Shown here: one piece after another, positions 34,966 to 46,316 of the stretch
How the letters are laid out: every line of letters starts with the position of its first letter
How positions within the stretch are numbered: the first letter of the stretch is position 1
Origin: Drechslerella dactyloides
Lineage: Eukaryota; Ascomycota; Orbiliomycetes; Orbiliales; Orbiliaceae
Direction of reading: 5' to 3'
Assembly (NCBI GenBank): GCA_020064725.1
Contig: JAGTWJ010000019.1
Coordinates: forward strand, 3,844,001-3,908,000
DNA: 64,000 nt
The notes under the pieces: generated by a model
Database searches by the model: none
Told to the model about the DNA's origin: nothing
Seen by the model: only the letters and a program-made list of their open reading frames with translations
Program-made: the position numbers and the translations under genes

Positions 34966-36667
34966 TCACATCCTGCCTGTTGTGCCATTTAGAACGAAAG
35001 GTCCGGCATTGTTTCTGGGGGTTTGGTTATTTGGGTCGGGTACGTCGGTTCCGTTGGTAGCGGCGAGGTTCAGCGCTGCGACTGGAATATGCATTGCTCC
35101 TGCGCCTGTATCAGTGGTAGTGCCAGCGGACTCTTCGGCTAGCTGTGGCGTCTTCGCTCTGTCGTCTCCGGAGCCATCACCGGCGATGGCCTTGGTGCTG
35201 TCGCCCTTACTCGCAGCTTCGTTGGAAGATTCATCTTTAACCTTGTCCAACTCTTCCCAGTTCTCGTCGGTTCCCTCGTCAATCTCCGCTTCAAGGTCGG
35301 CTATTTCGCGGCAGTTTGGACACGGTAGGATTGGGTAATTCTGCTCAATGACGGGGCGGATGCATTTGTAGTGCCAAACGTGTGAACATGGGGCGACGAA
35401 GAGCGGTTGGCACGGCTATAGAGCGGTCAATATCAACTGACGAATTTGATATAAGAATAGCCCGGGGAACTCACAGCAATGTTCAACAAGCAAATGGCAC
35501 ATTCTCCAGCATGAGCATCACTCCCCGCGGCGCCCTTATTAACAGACGGCTTCCCTAGATTTTGGATCCTTCTATGAGCAGCAACACTGTATACATGCGT
35601 TAGCTAGGGATTCCTCAGAGGTAAGACATTCATGCTGCAAAACTTCGAGATAATGGGACTCACTTGAACTGATTTATTGACTTGGCATCTCGGTTGAGCT
35701 CAAGCTTCATTTTGACGCATCGGAAGATGAGTTCTTCTCCACCTTTGAAGTCTATTCCAAGCTGGACGACATCTCCGTCATGCACCGCATAAGGCTTACT
35801 CTCAGTGTTTGGATGGCTCAGCCTGACGTGATTCAGGAAAGTCCCACTACTGCTTCCCACGTCCTTCATGTACCAAGAGCCGTCGGCCCACCAGAACTCG
35901 CAGTGTCTCCGGGAGACGACCTTGGATTTGAAGCCGACGGGGTTTCCGTTGTCACGATCGCTGAACCTTCCAACTTTGACAACATCGCCGGGAGATCTCA
36001 TCGCTCTTTCCATGGGAGCGAAGGTGTGAGGCCGACGGGAGGATCTAGGGTCGACGTGCGGCACGAAGCGGATAGTCGGGATCTTGCCGTCCGGGAAGGC
36101 ATTGGACTGGCCGTTCGAGGGAGGGTTCTGGGTCTGGGTCTGGGTCTGGGTCTGGGTCGTGTTTGAGGTGGCTCCATTGGTTGCCGGAGCAGTTGCTGCT
36201 GGTGGATGTTGGTCCGCCATGCCGTCAAGACCCTGGGTGGGTGCCGTGGATCGGTTCTGGAAGAACAGCGGGTTGGTACTCGAGTTGGGGGTCGGACAGA
36301 CGTCCGGAGAGGATGGTGACACGCCGTCAGCAGAGGGAGCGGAAGGAGTTCTCGTCAGGCCGGAGACGCCGCCGACGGTGGGAAGCCATGACGTCGTGCC
36401 GCCGGCTGTCTGCTGGGGATGTTGGTTGTCGTCTGCGGACCCGGGGCTCGTCAACACTTGGCGGATGGTCGCTGTCATGGCAGCCGGGTGCTCAGGCGGG
36501 GGCGGAGGAACCGGGGTGGGAGGAGCAGAGTGGTGATGGCCGCGTAGATAGTTGAAGGCCCGTATCCTGGAGCGGGTGGAGGTCGGAGAGGTCGACTGGG
36601 GCGAGAGCGGTGGGGACGCGGAGGAGGAGAGCTGGGGAGGAGGAACGACGGAGGTTGGAGCCATCAT
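34966..36667 (-). CDS. dma1: FHA-RING ubiquitin ligase, Dma1/CHFR type
   Basis: E3 ligase of the mitotic and spindle checkpoint and septin control; the FHA domain binds phosphothreonine and the RING recruits E2. Exons in transcript order: 36667-35664, 35586-35475, 35415-34966, 521 residues; phases 2 and 0 join correctly and introns have CTAAC/TTGAC branch points. Residues 1-190 are Ser/Pro/Thr-rich and disordered, including five TQ dipeptides in a row. The FHA domain (about 195-320) has VVKVGRFSD, SRRHCEFWW (phosphate-binding Ser-Arg-Arg-His) and SSSGTFLN. The RING starts with CAICLLNIA at the exon 2-3 junction and continues PCQPLFVAPCSHVWHYKCI and CPNCRE, supplying the C3HC-type metal ligands. 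The C-terminal tail is acidic and low complexity. The order FHA then RING separates it from other FHA proteins. Confidence 0.93.
36128..36157 (-). repeat. In-frame CTGGGT hexanucleotide repeat encoding a TQ run in Dma1
   Basis: Five perfect CTGGGT units on the plus strand translate on the minus strand as five consecutive Thr-Gln pairs before the FHA domain of the Dma1-type ligase. The unit keeps frame, so copy-number changes would alter only the number of TQ sites. Confidence 0.9.
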
Positions 36668-39600
36668 TCTTGCACTGGCACTGGGCGTGGGCTTTTGATG
36701 GCTGGATCGGGTTTCCCTTCCTTGTCTGTCGCCAGTAACGCACGCACGGGACAGACAGACAAAGAACAGAATTCAATATTCCACAGCCCGACTGAACAGA
36801 CTTTCCACGAGCGAGAACCACCACCGGGCCGCGAGCAAGACGGTCCCGTCGAGTGCAAATCGAGTCTGAGCCGATCGAGACGAGCCGGAGTCGACCTGCG
36901 GCGAAGACAAATGTTCTAGAAGGATTAGCCTGGGTGCTGCCAGATGCAGCGGCAGCAGCAGCATCAACGGACGACGACTGCGCTGGCTGACGGGCGGGCG
37001 GATCGCATGAGAGATCGGATAACTGCACACGCAATCACAGACCTGCCCGCTGCGGTCACGTACCTGTCTGTCTGTCTGTCTGCTGGTGGGAGGGGCGGGC
37101 GAGAGAGATTCCGCGCGGGATCGAGAGTTCGAGAGTTCTGTGGGTGGGACGCTTGGATCGTGATGCGATGCTTGGACGTTCGGACGGGAGGCCGTGTGAC
37201 TGCCCGAGGGCGACGCTGGGCGGCAGCGATCTGATATAAAAACCCCAGCAGCAGGTACGGTCGCAGGATACTGCCTACATACAGCAATGCTCTAATACAT
37301 GCAGGAGTGCTGCAGCACACCGTGTGAGAGCGAAGGGGCTGAACTCGGCCGGCCAGCCAGGAGAGGAGGCGAGCGTATCGAAGGGCGGAGAGGAGACGAC
37401 CAAGCGGGCCCGCCTGCAGTTCGCGTGCGCGGGAGGCAATCAAGATGCTGCTTCAGCCAGCAGTCGGAGTGGCCAAGGGTCGCTGTGCCCCTCGAATGCT
37501 ACTTGTGCTAGTTTCAAACAACAGGTATTTGGATTTGACCGTGAGTGAGATGTGATGCTTGAAGCTGAGGAGAGGGTGACGATAGTGATAATACGAAAGG
37601 CTGGGACGTCCCCTCCAAGGCAGCTTCACCGCTGGATTTGATATTCGGACCCCGATTCGACAGCGCTCGACCGGAGTGCATAATACTAGACTGTCCAATA
37701 CTATATCATACTAGCCCAGCTGTCAAGTAATCCACGACGGCAGGTGGAGGGCATCTTTCCCATCTCCGACGAGCTGGCCAGTCCACGGACCCCCATCTGC
37801 ATCCCGGCCGCCAGTTTGTCAGTCTGGTCTCTCCGCTACAGCAACCGTAGCCGACAGCCATGATCCGATCATATCATTCATCCCTCTGGCTCGTTCTCCA
37901 GACCCGTCTTCGTGTCCGGCAGGTCATGCAGCAATACGACCAGAGTCCAAGCTTCCCAAGCTGCCTCGTGATCGGAGCTGGGTTTCGCTACCAGCACCAG
38001 TCGACAGGGAGCTCCAAAACAGCAAAACGGTCGAAAAAAAGTACCCCCGCCCGGCTAGCGAGAGCAGAAGGAAGGCCGCCTGCAATCTCGGCCAGACGAT
38101 TCATTCTCAGACCAGGAGGAGCTACCAGCTATCCATGTCGGCTCTCCCAACTGCCATCAGGGCAGGAGACAGAGAATACCTTAATAATCTCTCATGTCAG
38201 GTCTCCTCCCGCGCCAACATCACCATATTCTACCAGCTGGTCTCAGTTCACGGTGAAACGATTGAAACATAATCCTCGGCCTTATTTTTCAACTTTGAGC
38301 ACAATAGTAGCACAAGTAGGATGTGAATAGTCGACGTTGCCCACGTGCGTGTCCGAAACATTTCAAACTACCATCGGTATCCGGCATAGTTAGTTTGTGT
38401 CCTTGCAGTTTTGGGGGCGCGCCCCGCTCAGGTTTTCGATCCTACTTGTATTCTCTGACTCTGGTAACAGCGAACCACCCGGGCAAGGGTACCTAGCTGT
38501 CGCACCTGCCAGGCAGCCCAAACCCTCTTCATTTTCTAAGAATTCAAAGGTCATGCCGTGAGCTTTAGCATGAGCAGTCCGACGTGAACTTGGGTCACGT
38601 CGGTTAATTTCGAGTCTGAGGCCTGCATTCTTCCCCCCGCATAGGTATTGCCCTTTTCATCGACGTGCTGCTGATGCCTCCGCACTACGGCCAAGAGCAG
38701 TCCAAGAATCCTGCCTGGCCTTGCCGTTTCCGTCGTCGGGGATCAAGGTTAACTGCATGGGATTGCGGGTTCACTCGACATAATTCGCCGTAATTGTAAG
38801 CTGTCTGTCAGGAATTTGATCCCAAGCTCTTGACGTCGTTCTGCAGGTCGCACGTCGGGAAGCTTAGCTCTTGCTTGCAATTGATGATGGATTATTAATA
38901 GCACGTACGGCTGAACCGACCGTCAACACACAGGTCGGGAGACCTATCGCGCTCGATTCGATCGAGTCGGTCAGCCAGATTCATTTACCCGGGTGTAATG
39001 GCACCTGGTAAGCCAACAGAATTGACAGCTCGTGGCAGTGCTGGGGTAGAATTTTTTTTCAACGCGCAAACGCACAATAGTCCGCCGGATAGGCCTGTAG
39101 GCCAAAAATAAAATACTAGGGCGGCTGTACTTCGTATCCGCGAACATTCGCGAATGGCTTACTTTGAACGTCACTACGTATATATGTCATACACATTTCC
39201 CAGTAGGATACATCTTGGCTTTGCTCACGTTCAGCCAAGGAGGCTCGGGCCGAGCCCGTTTGTATGCTTATATATAGCAAACGTTCGATATGTCTCGGGT
39301 ACCCCGCTGCTGACCTACGCTTCTACGAACCAGGATCCCGGGATTGACTTCTTCCCTTATACATTTATTCAGCATCCCGATAGTAATTAAATGACTGTAA
39401 CCGTTGTATGATCATTCGGCCGTAGGATCGGTGGTTGACAAGTCAGTCTCCCGACCGCAGACTGACAAACTCAGCTCTAGTTTCCGGGCTACAAAACGTC
39501 TGAACTAGCCCAACGGAGCCATGGGCCCGACAGGAAGTCTCGACGCTGAACTCGTAATAAACTTTCGCGTAAGGCGCATGCATGCATACGATTAGCCAGG

Positions 39601-40369
39601 CGTTGCTATGTATCCAGACAGATACTCCAGCATGGCCTTGGGTGCAGTCTCTTCCGCACGACCATGCAGCCTTGCAAAGATGCATTTAATTCAAGCGAGA
39701 TCCTGATATTCCATGATCAGGAACTCCTCATTTCTTGATGTACCAACAACCCAGAGCATGCGCCCATCGAAACCAATCTCATATTAGCAGTGGCTTCGTA
39801 ACCTTAGCCGCTGGGAGTGAGAGTGGCTAGTCCACGCTTGAGATGAAACCTGACACCTTAGCATTACATTCGGATATCCAGTACCTGCGCCCCCGAGATA
39901 TGTATATATATATATACTGAGAATTAGATCTAAACAAGCTATTATAGGATCAATCTTCGACGTGCTCCACCCTTGCCTCCTATCTACCAATTTTCGAAGT
40001 CGATGTACTTATGACCATGGTATTACAAACTATCGCGAAACTTCCAGAAACGGGTTTAGCCGTGCTGCAACTATGAAGTCCTTGGTTCGCAGTCCGATTG
40101 ACGGGTTGCAATCGCAAATGGCGCTGTTGTGTGCATCGATCCTTAACGTATATATGGGGACGCCGATCCAGAACCTGCATTCCAAGACATCGGGTTGATG
40201 ACCTTTCTGGACTTTTGAGGTGCTTTTACCTTTTGAAATTATACACGGGTGTGCAAAGCTGATCACCGAGACAAATTGGTTATCTTGGTTTCCATATATA
40301 TATTCGCATCCACAAAATTGCCTCCAGCATGCGTACTTCTGCAGCTCAGTCTTACTATGCAGGGCAGCT

Positions 40370-40396
40370 CAAGGAAGGGTCTGGTTTACGAGACCA
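40370..40396 (-). repeat. Dispersed element of about 27 bp, copy 2 (minus orientation)
   Basis: Read on the minus strand it starts TGGTCTCGTAAACCA and continues GACCCTTCCTTG, matching copies at 1542 (+) and 41781 (+) over the whole length except for a few transitions. It forms an inverted pair with the core at 40643-40657. Confidence 0.7.
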
Positions 40397-40642
40397 GTAT
40401 GCAGGTACCGAACGCATATGTGTCGGAAGGCATGATGTCTGGCGAGTCTGTATCGTGTACGTATTTTATGCCGAGCGAGGGAAGCCTTATTATCTGAAGC
40501 AGCATCGCTATATATACTACATGGCGATTTGATTGCTTCGCGAGAAAAACTGCAACATAGAGAACGAATTAGATTGGGCTACCATTCGAAGATTCGAACT
40601 GTTCAGAAAACGTTGAACTGCGCTGAGCCTGGCCCAACTCAC

Positions 40643-40657
40643 TTGTCTCGTAAACCA
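40643..40657 (+). repeat. Dispersed element, copy 3 (core only)
   Basis: TTGTCTCGTAAACCA matches the 15-bp core at 14 positions and then diverges after AACT. Together with the minus-strand copy at 40382-40396 it makes a 13-bp perfect inverted repeat (TGGTTTACGAGAC against GTCTCGTAAACCA) flanking about 250 bp. Confidence 0.6.
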
Positions 40658-41505
40658 AACTGCGACGGCGAACCAACTTACAAGTACGCCAACTTAAGTA
40701 TGGATTTTACTTGGCTGTTGTGTAGCTACCTACTTAGTCATGGCAAATAGTCGTCGTAATATTCTTTATCAATGACCAAATGCTTCTGCAGGCCTTTGGT
40801 CTACAATCTACTAGGTGACACAAACATCTATCGATTGCCGAATTTGAAAGAAGCTATCAATTCGCGTTGCGATTCAAAATGCCACACGGCTGTAGACTCG
40901 CTTCACCATTCCGCATCCAGCACCCCGAGTTCCCCAGCCATGGCTAGCCATGGTATTGTATCGCCACGGCACGGAGAGCGCACCGGAAAAACCCAAAGCC
41001 AAATTAAACCCACAGCGATGATGCACTATCGCTCGCTGTTTGTCCGCGTGCCCGCCTGCGCTCCTGCCGGCCGCATGCCGTTAGCGGCTCCGAGCGGTTC
41101 CTGATTATCACAGAACGAAAAAAAAATACCATACCATACTTACTACTCAAACCACGGTAGCATTCCCCTCGATCCTGCCTGATCCCAACGTGAACCGTAA
41201 CAGACCCCGTCCTCAGCTAGCATCCACCCCGCCGGTAACAACGCAGGGAGCTGTCCGCATTCCCAAAGCATCGAATTGCCCCAGTACCCGAGCACTCGAG
41301 CTTCGATTCGGCGCGCACAAGATCGCGTCGTCGCGAAAGCTACCAAAACAGGACAGCTCACTCGAACAATCGAATCGCATTGGTGGAGCTTGATTGAGCC
41401 CAGCACCCCGCCTGCCAATCGATACTGCTTTCCAGCACGTATATATCTACTCCGCTCTCCGAATTCGCGAAGCTTTTCAGCTCAGCAGACATCAATCTAT
41501 CTCCA

Positions 41506-44500
41506 ATGACTATGTCGGAAAACTCAAGCTCCCCAAAGCTCCTTTGGACGCACCCCGCTCCGCACACGACGAACCTGCACCGTTTCAAAGAGCACATCAA
41601 GCAGAAATTCAAGGTTGAGCTGGGGCCCGAGACGGCAGCGAACTCGCTTCACCAATGGTCAATTGACAACCCCGCTGCATTTTGGGCCGAGGTGTGGGAA
41701 TTCACGGGCGTCAAGTCGTCCAGACCGTTTACCAAGGTTGGTTGGAGGTGAACCTCTCTTCCCTATTTCCCTCACTTTTGTGGTCTCGTAAACCAAACTC
41801 TTCCCTGCCACCACTTTTGCATCATCAATGCATATGCGCATTATCATTGTAACGTGGCCAGTATATGCTACATTCAATCGCGTCACAATGCATTGCAATG
41901 AGATCTATTGCCTATCTGATATCTATGTATACGTATATATTCTGCGGTGTCGCTAACACGCAACTGTCCTGCACAGGTCGTAGACGAATCAGCGCCAATA
42001 TTCCCAAGACCAGCGTGGTTCGAAGGTGCAAAGTTGAACTTTGCGGAAAACTTGCTGTACCCCGCCTCTATCAAGGACGATAGCGACATCGCCGTCATTG
42101 CCGCGACAGAGATATCTAAAGAATCCGTCACCTGGAAGCAGCTGAGGGAGAAAGTCAGGAGATGCACAGCTGCCCTCCGCAGGTGCGGCCTAAAGGAGGG
42201 CGATCGGGTTGCAGGTACCTATACAGATCCCGCATTGCATCTGCTACTTCCCAACATTATCAGGATGTTATGCTAAGCGGGAGCAGGATACGTTGGAAAC
42301 CACGTCAATACACTAGTCGCAGCGCTGTCCACCTCTGCGATAGGAGCAATCTGGACTGCCACCAGTCCAGACGTTGGCGCAACAGCAGGTACACACATTA
42401 TACCCCTCTATTCCTCAGAAGTAAAACATGTGATATTGACGCGAAGCTGTACTCCAGTCCTCGAGCGGTTCGCGCAAATCGAGCCATCCGTCCTCTTCGT
42501 CGACAATGCAGTCATCTACAACGGCAAGACCCACGACAACATCGGCAAGGCCCGGGAGATCGTAAAGCAGCTGCCCTCCGTGCGAACAATAGTCGTGTTC
42601 CCGAGCGTGGCGACGCACCAGAGCTCTATCAGCCCGAAGGAGCTGCGGGCGGGACAGGAGTATCTGCTGTATCCTGCGTTCCTGAGCCTGGGATCGCACA
42701 ATTCCGATCTGAGGTTTGCGCAGCTGGATCCGGACCATCCGCTGTACATTCTTTATTCGTCCGGGACGACAGGAAGTACGTACAGCGCATACTTTCTTGC
42801 TGAAATTTGGATGCAATGGCTGATTTGTCTGATGTGAACGCAGAGCCGAAATGCATTGTTCACGGTGCCGCTGGAACACTGATCCAGCATAAGAAGGAGC
42901 ATCAGCTCTGCTCAGATATGGTACGCATGGTCCTGCAATACCTTATTTGAGACATCTGGCTGAAAATCATGCTAACCATGTCGATGTATACATATATAGG
43001 GCCCTGGTGATATATTCTTCCAGTTCACAACTGTCGCCTGGATGATGTGGCACTACAACGTGAGCGCACTTGCCAGCGGCGCCACCGTCCTTCTGTACGA
43101 TGGCTCGCCATTTCGGCCGCCTGTCGACGGCAACGGAGATCTCGCGATACCGAGACTGATAGATGAACTTGGGTATGCAACTACTTATACGGAAAGTTTA
43201 TAGCGAGTGCCAGCTAACTTGAGCAGCGTAACCTGCTTTGGCACGAGCGCAAAGTATCTGTCAATGCTGGAGCAGAATAAAACCATGCCCCGTAAGTCGC
43301 ATTTCAAAAGAATCCAATATTGTGACCAGGACTAATACATTATGCTCGCCAGACGAGAAGTTCGCCATGGAGAAGCTGCGGGCGATTTATAGCACCGGCA
43401 GCGTCCTGGCTCCCTCGACATTTGAATATGTGTACAAAGCATTCGGCCCAAATATCAACCTCGGGTCCATAACAGGAGGTACACCATCCACTACAACCTC
43501 ACAATTCATCTAATAAATACTAACGTAGCCGCTTAGGCACCGATATCATATCGTTATTCGGCGCACCGTCGCCGCTAGTACCGGTATATTCGGGCGAAAT
43601 CCAGTGCATGGGCCTCGGCATGGCAGTGCAGGCGTGGAGTCCAGACGGCAAGCCGGTCGAAAACGAGCCCGGCGATCTGGTATGCACGAAGGCTTTCCCG
43701 TGCATGCCGGTCAAGTTTTGGGGTGTGAACGGCGAGGAGGCGTATAAGCGGAGTTACTTTGAACAGTTCCCGGGCGTCTGGCACCACGGCGACTTTGTCA
43801 AGGTCAACTCCCAGACGCGGGGATTGCTAATGGTAGGTCTCTCACACATTACAATCACCACCCCATAATGTACCACCGAGATTGGTCGACTGATATGTTG
43901 TGTTTTGTTCACGAACAGCTAGGGAGGAGCGACGGGATCTTAAAGCCATGTAAGACGCCCTTCCAACGATTTATCGTCCGATGAAGTATAAATGTTAACC
44001 CGTGTACCGTACAGCCGGCGTCCGCTTCGGCTCCAGCGAAATTTACAACGTCCTGCTTTCAAAATTCCCCCACGAGTTCGAAGACGCCCTGTGCATCGGC
44101 CGGCGACGGCCCGCAGACGTCGACGAAACGGTCATCCTCTTCGTCAAGATGGCGCCGTCGTACACGCTTACCGACGCGCTGGTAACGAAGATCAAAGACA
44201 CCATCCGCGCAGACTGCAGCGCTCGGTATGTCTATAGTCTTGATATCGCCGATTTGAATGGATAGGGTGCTGATGTGGTAGTTAGACATGTTCCTGCGCT
44301 TATTGACGCGACGCCAGAGATCCCGGTTACAACTAACGGGAAGAAGTACGTTGACATGTCCTCGGCCTGCGTTTTACGGAGTGTATACTGACTAGGGTTT
44401 GTAGGATCGAAGTCGCGGTCAAGCAGATTCTGTGCGGTATGGACGTCAAGACGTCGGCCAGCGGTGAGTTGCTAATTGCTTCCCGTCTATATTGCGTCCC

Positions 44501-44627
44501 TTTTAGAATACTCAGTTTATATCACAATATACGCGAGATTCAGCTGGCTGATGTTTATGTGCATCGTTATATAGTGAGCAACCCAGGTTGTCTGGATTGG
44601 TACCGCGAGTGGACGGCCACTCATTAA
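41506..44627 (+). CDS. Acetoacetyl-CoA synthetase
   Basis: Cytosolic AMP-forming ligase that activates acetoacetate to acetoacetyl-CoA, feeding sterol and fatty-acid synthesis and leucine/ketone-body use. Fourteen exons: 41506-41736, 41977-42214, 42287-42388, 42458-42775, 42844-42920, 43000-43172, 43227-43291, 43353-43478, 43537-43832, 43919-43949, 44015-44225, 44286-44345, 44405-44463, 44575-44627. They sum to 2040 nt and 679 residues, the normal family length, with every phase consistent. N-terminal ACS-type segment: AFWAEVWEFTGVKS, APIFPRPAWFEGAKLNFAEN. Adenylate motif: YSSGTTGKPKCIVHG, with SSGTTG closing exon 4 and the Lys codon split by the intron. Further marks: FFQFTTVAWMMWHYN, GSITGGTDIISLF, FPGVWHHGDFV and GRSDGILKPSGVRFGSSEIYN. 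Intron 1 (240 nt) is several times longer than the rest (54-111 nt) and contains a dispersed repeat copy. Exon 10 is only 31 nt. Confidence 0.93.
41781..41807 (+). repeat. Dispersed element of about 27 bp, copy 4, inside synthetase intron 1
   Basis: Exact core TGGTCTCGTAAACCA followed by AACTCTTCCCTG, best matched to the copy at 1542. It lies within the 240-nt first intron of the acetoacetyl-CoA synthetase gene, which is unusually long for this genome, so insertion of repeat-related DNA into the intron is plausible. Confidence 0.7.
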
Positions 44628-44905
44628 TCCTGCATCATGCATGAGTGAACGAATAAATGAATGTTGGAGTCTACGATTGATTATATAGTGCGCCTATACG
44701 AGTCATAGATATCATATGCTATTGTATTGGATAGTTTACAGTAATCGCCTTGATCTTTGTGGTGATATGGATGAGACCCGCTGAGCACAAAAATAGCACT
44801 GCTGAAGCGTAATTGTAACCCACATCTAGGATGCATATGATCCCATGAGAGATGGCAGCCGTAATCATGATGGATAGCCGCACAGTCGTGCATTTTACCG
44901 ACCTA

Positions 44906-45868
44906 TCAAACCGTCGTCTCCGCAATTCGGCCCAAAACCACGCCTCTTAACCCATTGCTCAGCCAAACAACCTCACCAGCAACGACATCACCCTTCCTGA
45001 CATCTCCAGCCGTCGCCATCCCGTGCTCCAACACCCACCGCCGCATCGTCCCCGCCGTGCCGCCTGCGCCGTTCCCCGCTGCGTCCTCCGCAGACGTGGT
45101 GGGCGTGATCCAGCCGCCGCGCTCGGGACGCCAGAAGTAGATGTTCGTAATGCTGCCTTCCATGATAAGCTGGTCGGCGCTGTCGGAGTAGAGGATGACT
45201 TCCGAGGGTTCTGTGAAGGTGTGGATGCCTACGCGGGTGCGTGCGGCGAGGTAGTGGTTTCGCGCGGTGGTTTTGTAGCGGGTGAGCGAGCTTGGTGACA
45301 TCGGTATCCTGTCGAGGTGGACGGTCCACGGCGGGTTTTGAGAGGTTGTGAGCGCGGTAGAGGGTGGCGGGAGGGTGGACGGGAAGAGGGCTGTGGCTGT
45401 CATTGACGGGAGGGGGTACGCTTCGACGGTGATGGCGGCGGCGTCGGATACGAGGAGGCGAAGCTGCAGAATCCATACATTAGGCGTCGGTTATGATATC
45501 AATTTTTTGATATTGGATGCTGTGAGATTCGACGGAGAAATACGTACCCGGAATTCGATGTCGTCTGCATTTGCGCCACCGTCGTCAGTGGCAATCTTGA
45601 CGGCGGCATCGTCGACCGCCCGCTGACACTTCTCAATCAGCAGCGGCATGAAGCCCGATGCCTCCAGCGCCGTGACAACGTCCTGCCATCCAAAGTTGCG
45701 CGCGGCGGCCAGGATCCGGTCCCGGTGGTAGACGAGCATGTAGAACGGACATGGCGAACCGCAGAGACGCGTGTTCTCAGGCTGCGAGAGCAGGGCGCGA
45801 GAGTACAGGAGGGTGGAGAAGAGCTGAAACGGCTCGTCTGTCGTGGCGGTTGCGACTGCTGTCGTCAT
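44906..45868 (-). CDS. Class IV PLP enzyme, aminodeoxychorismate-lyase-like
   Basis: Probably 4-amino-4-deoxychorismate lyase, releasing pyruvate to give p-aminobenzoate for folate synthesis; a branched-chain or D-amino-acid aminotransferase function is the alternative in this fold. Exons 45868-45548 and 45463-44906 (GTACGT donor, TGCAG acceptor, phase 0), 292 residues. The N-terminus has LFSTLLYSRALL and FYMLVYHRDRILAAARNFGW, with the Arg of HRDR typical of class IV enzymes. The C-terminal domain has RYKTTARNHYLAAR, where the Lys is the expected PLP Schiff-base residue, then EGSITNIYFWR (cofactor Glu), GTAGTMRRWVLEHG and VVWLSNGLRGVVLG. The region between the two domains is short and variable. 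It converges on the acetoacetyl-CoA synthetase gene with 278 bp between stops. Confidence 0.85.
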
Positions 45869-46316
45869 GTTGGGTTTTGCAGGTTATGTGTTTGGAGATT
45901 GAGGTTTATGTAACGTGCTTGCTGGCGTGAAAATTTAACTGCGATAAGAAAATATAGATTGGGAGGATGCACTGGTCGGAATCCAGATAGATTGATCATT
46001 AAGAAAGCGAAGTAGAAGAAAAAGAAAGCGGGCGGCCAAGGAAAATCGTGAGGCGCTCCGATTGCTCGTTGATACGAAAATGCCGTCGTCGTCGATAGGT
46101 TACACAAAATAGTACTATTATAGTAAATTCAAAGCCCAAAAGGTCCAAAACATCCGATTGAAGAAACTGTGCAAAATCCACCCCGCTAACCGCCCGTCCT
46201 GATAAAACTATTAACAAATTACCCCACAGCTATCAGCTAACTCCAACCCGCATCGAATCCAGCAAACCTGACACCACCTGCAGACACCCTCCCCTTTACT
46301 TTACTCTCTACTCAGG
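45869..46316. other. Intergenic region between the lyase-like and bestrophin-like genes
   Basis: These 448 bp contain the lyase promoter and the bestrophin 3' flank, both genes being on the minus strand. Nothing coding or structured was recognised. Confidence 0.55.

Larger units (their letters stand above)
36668..41505. other. Gene-poor region of 4.8 kb between Dma1 and acetoacetyl-CoA synthetase genes
   Basis: The two flanking genes diverge from here, so it holds both promoters. No supported gene was seen. The 156-residue frame at 37860-38330 lacks family signals. CTGT repeats occur at about 37064-37080. Between 40370 and 40660 lie two copies of the TGGTCTCGTAAACCA element in opposite orientation. 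The bases before 41506 form the likely leader of the synthetase gene. Confidence 0.5.

Noticed and set aside
37860..38330. 156-codon frame with an Arg-rich start resembling a mitochondrial presequence
   Set aside because: No conserved motif, no splice signals, low-complexity surroundings.
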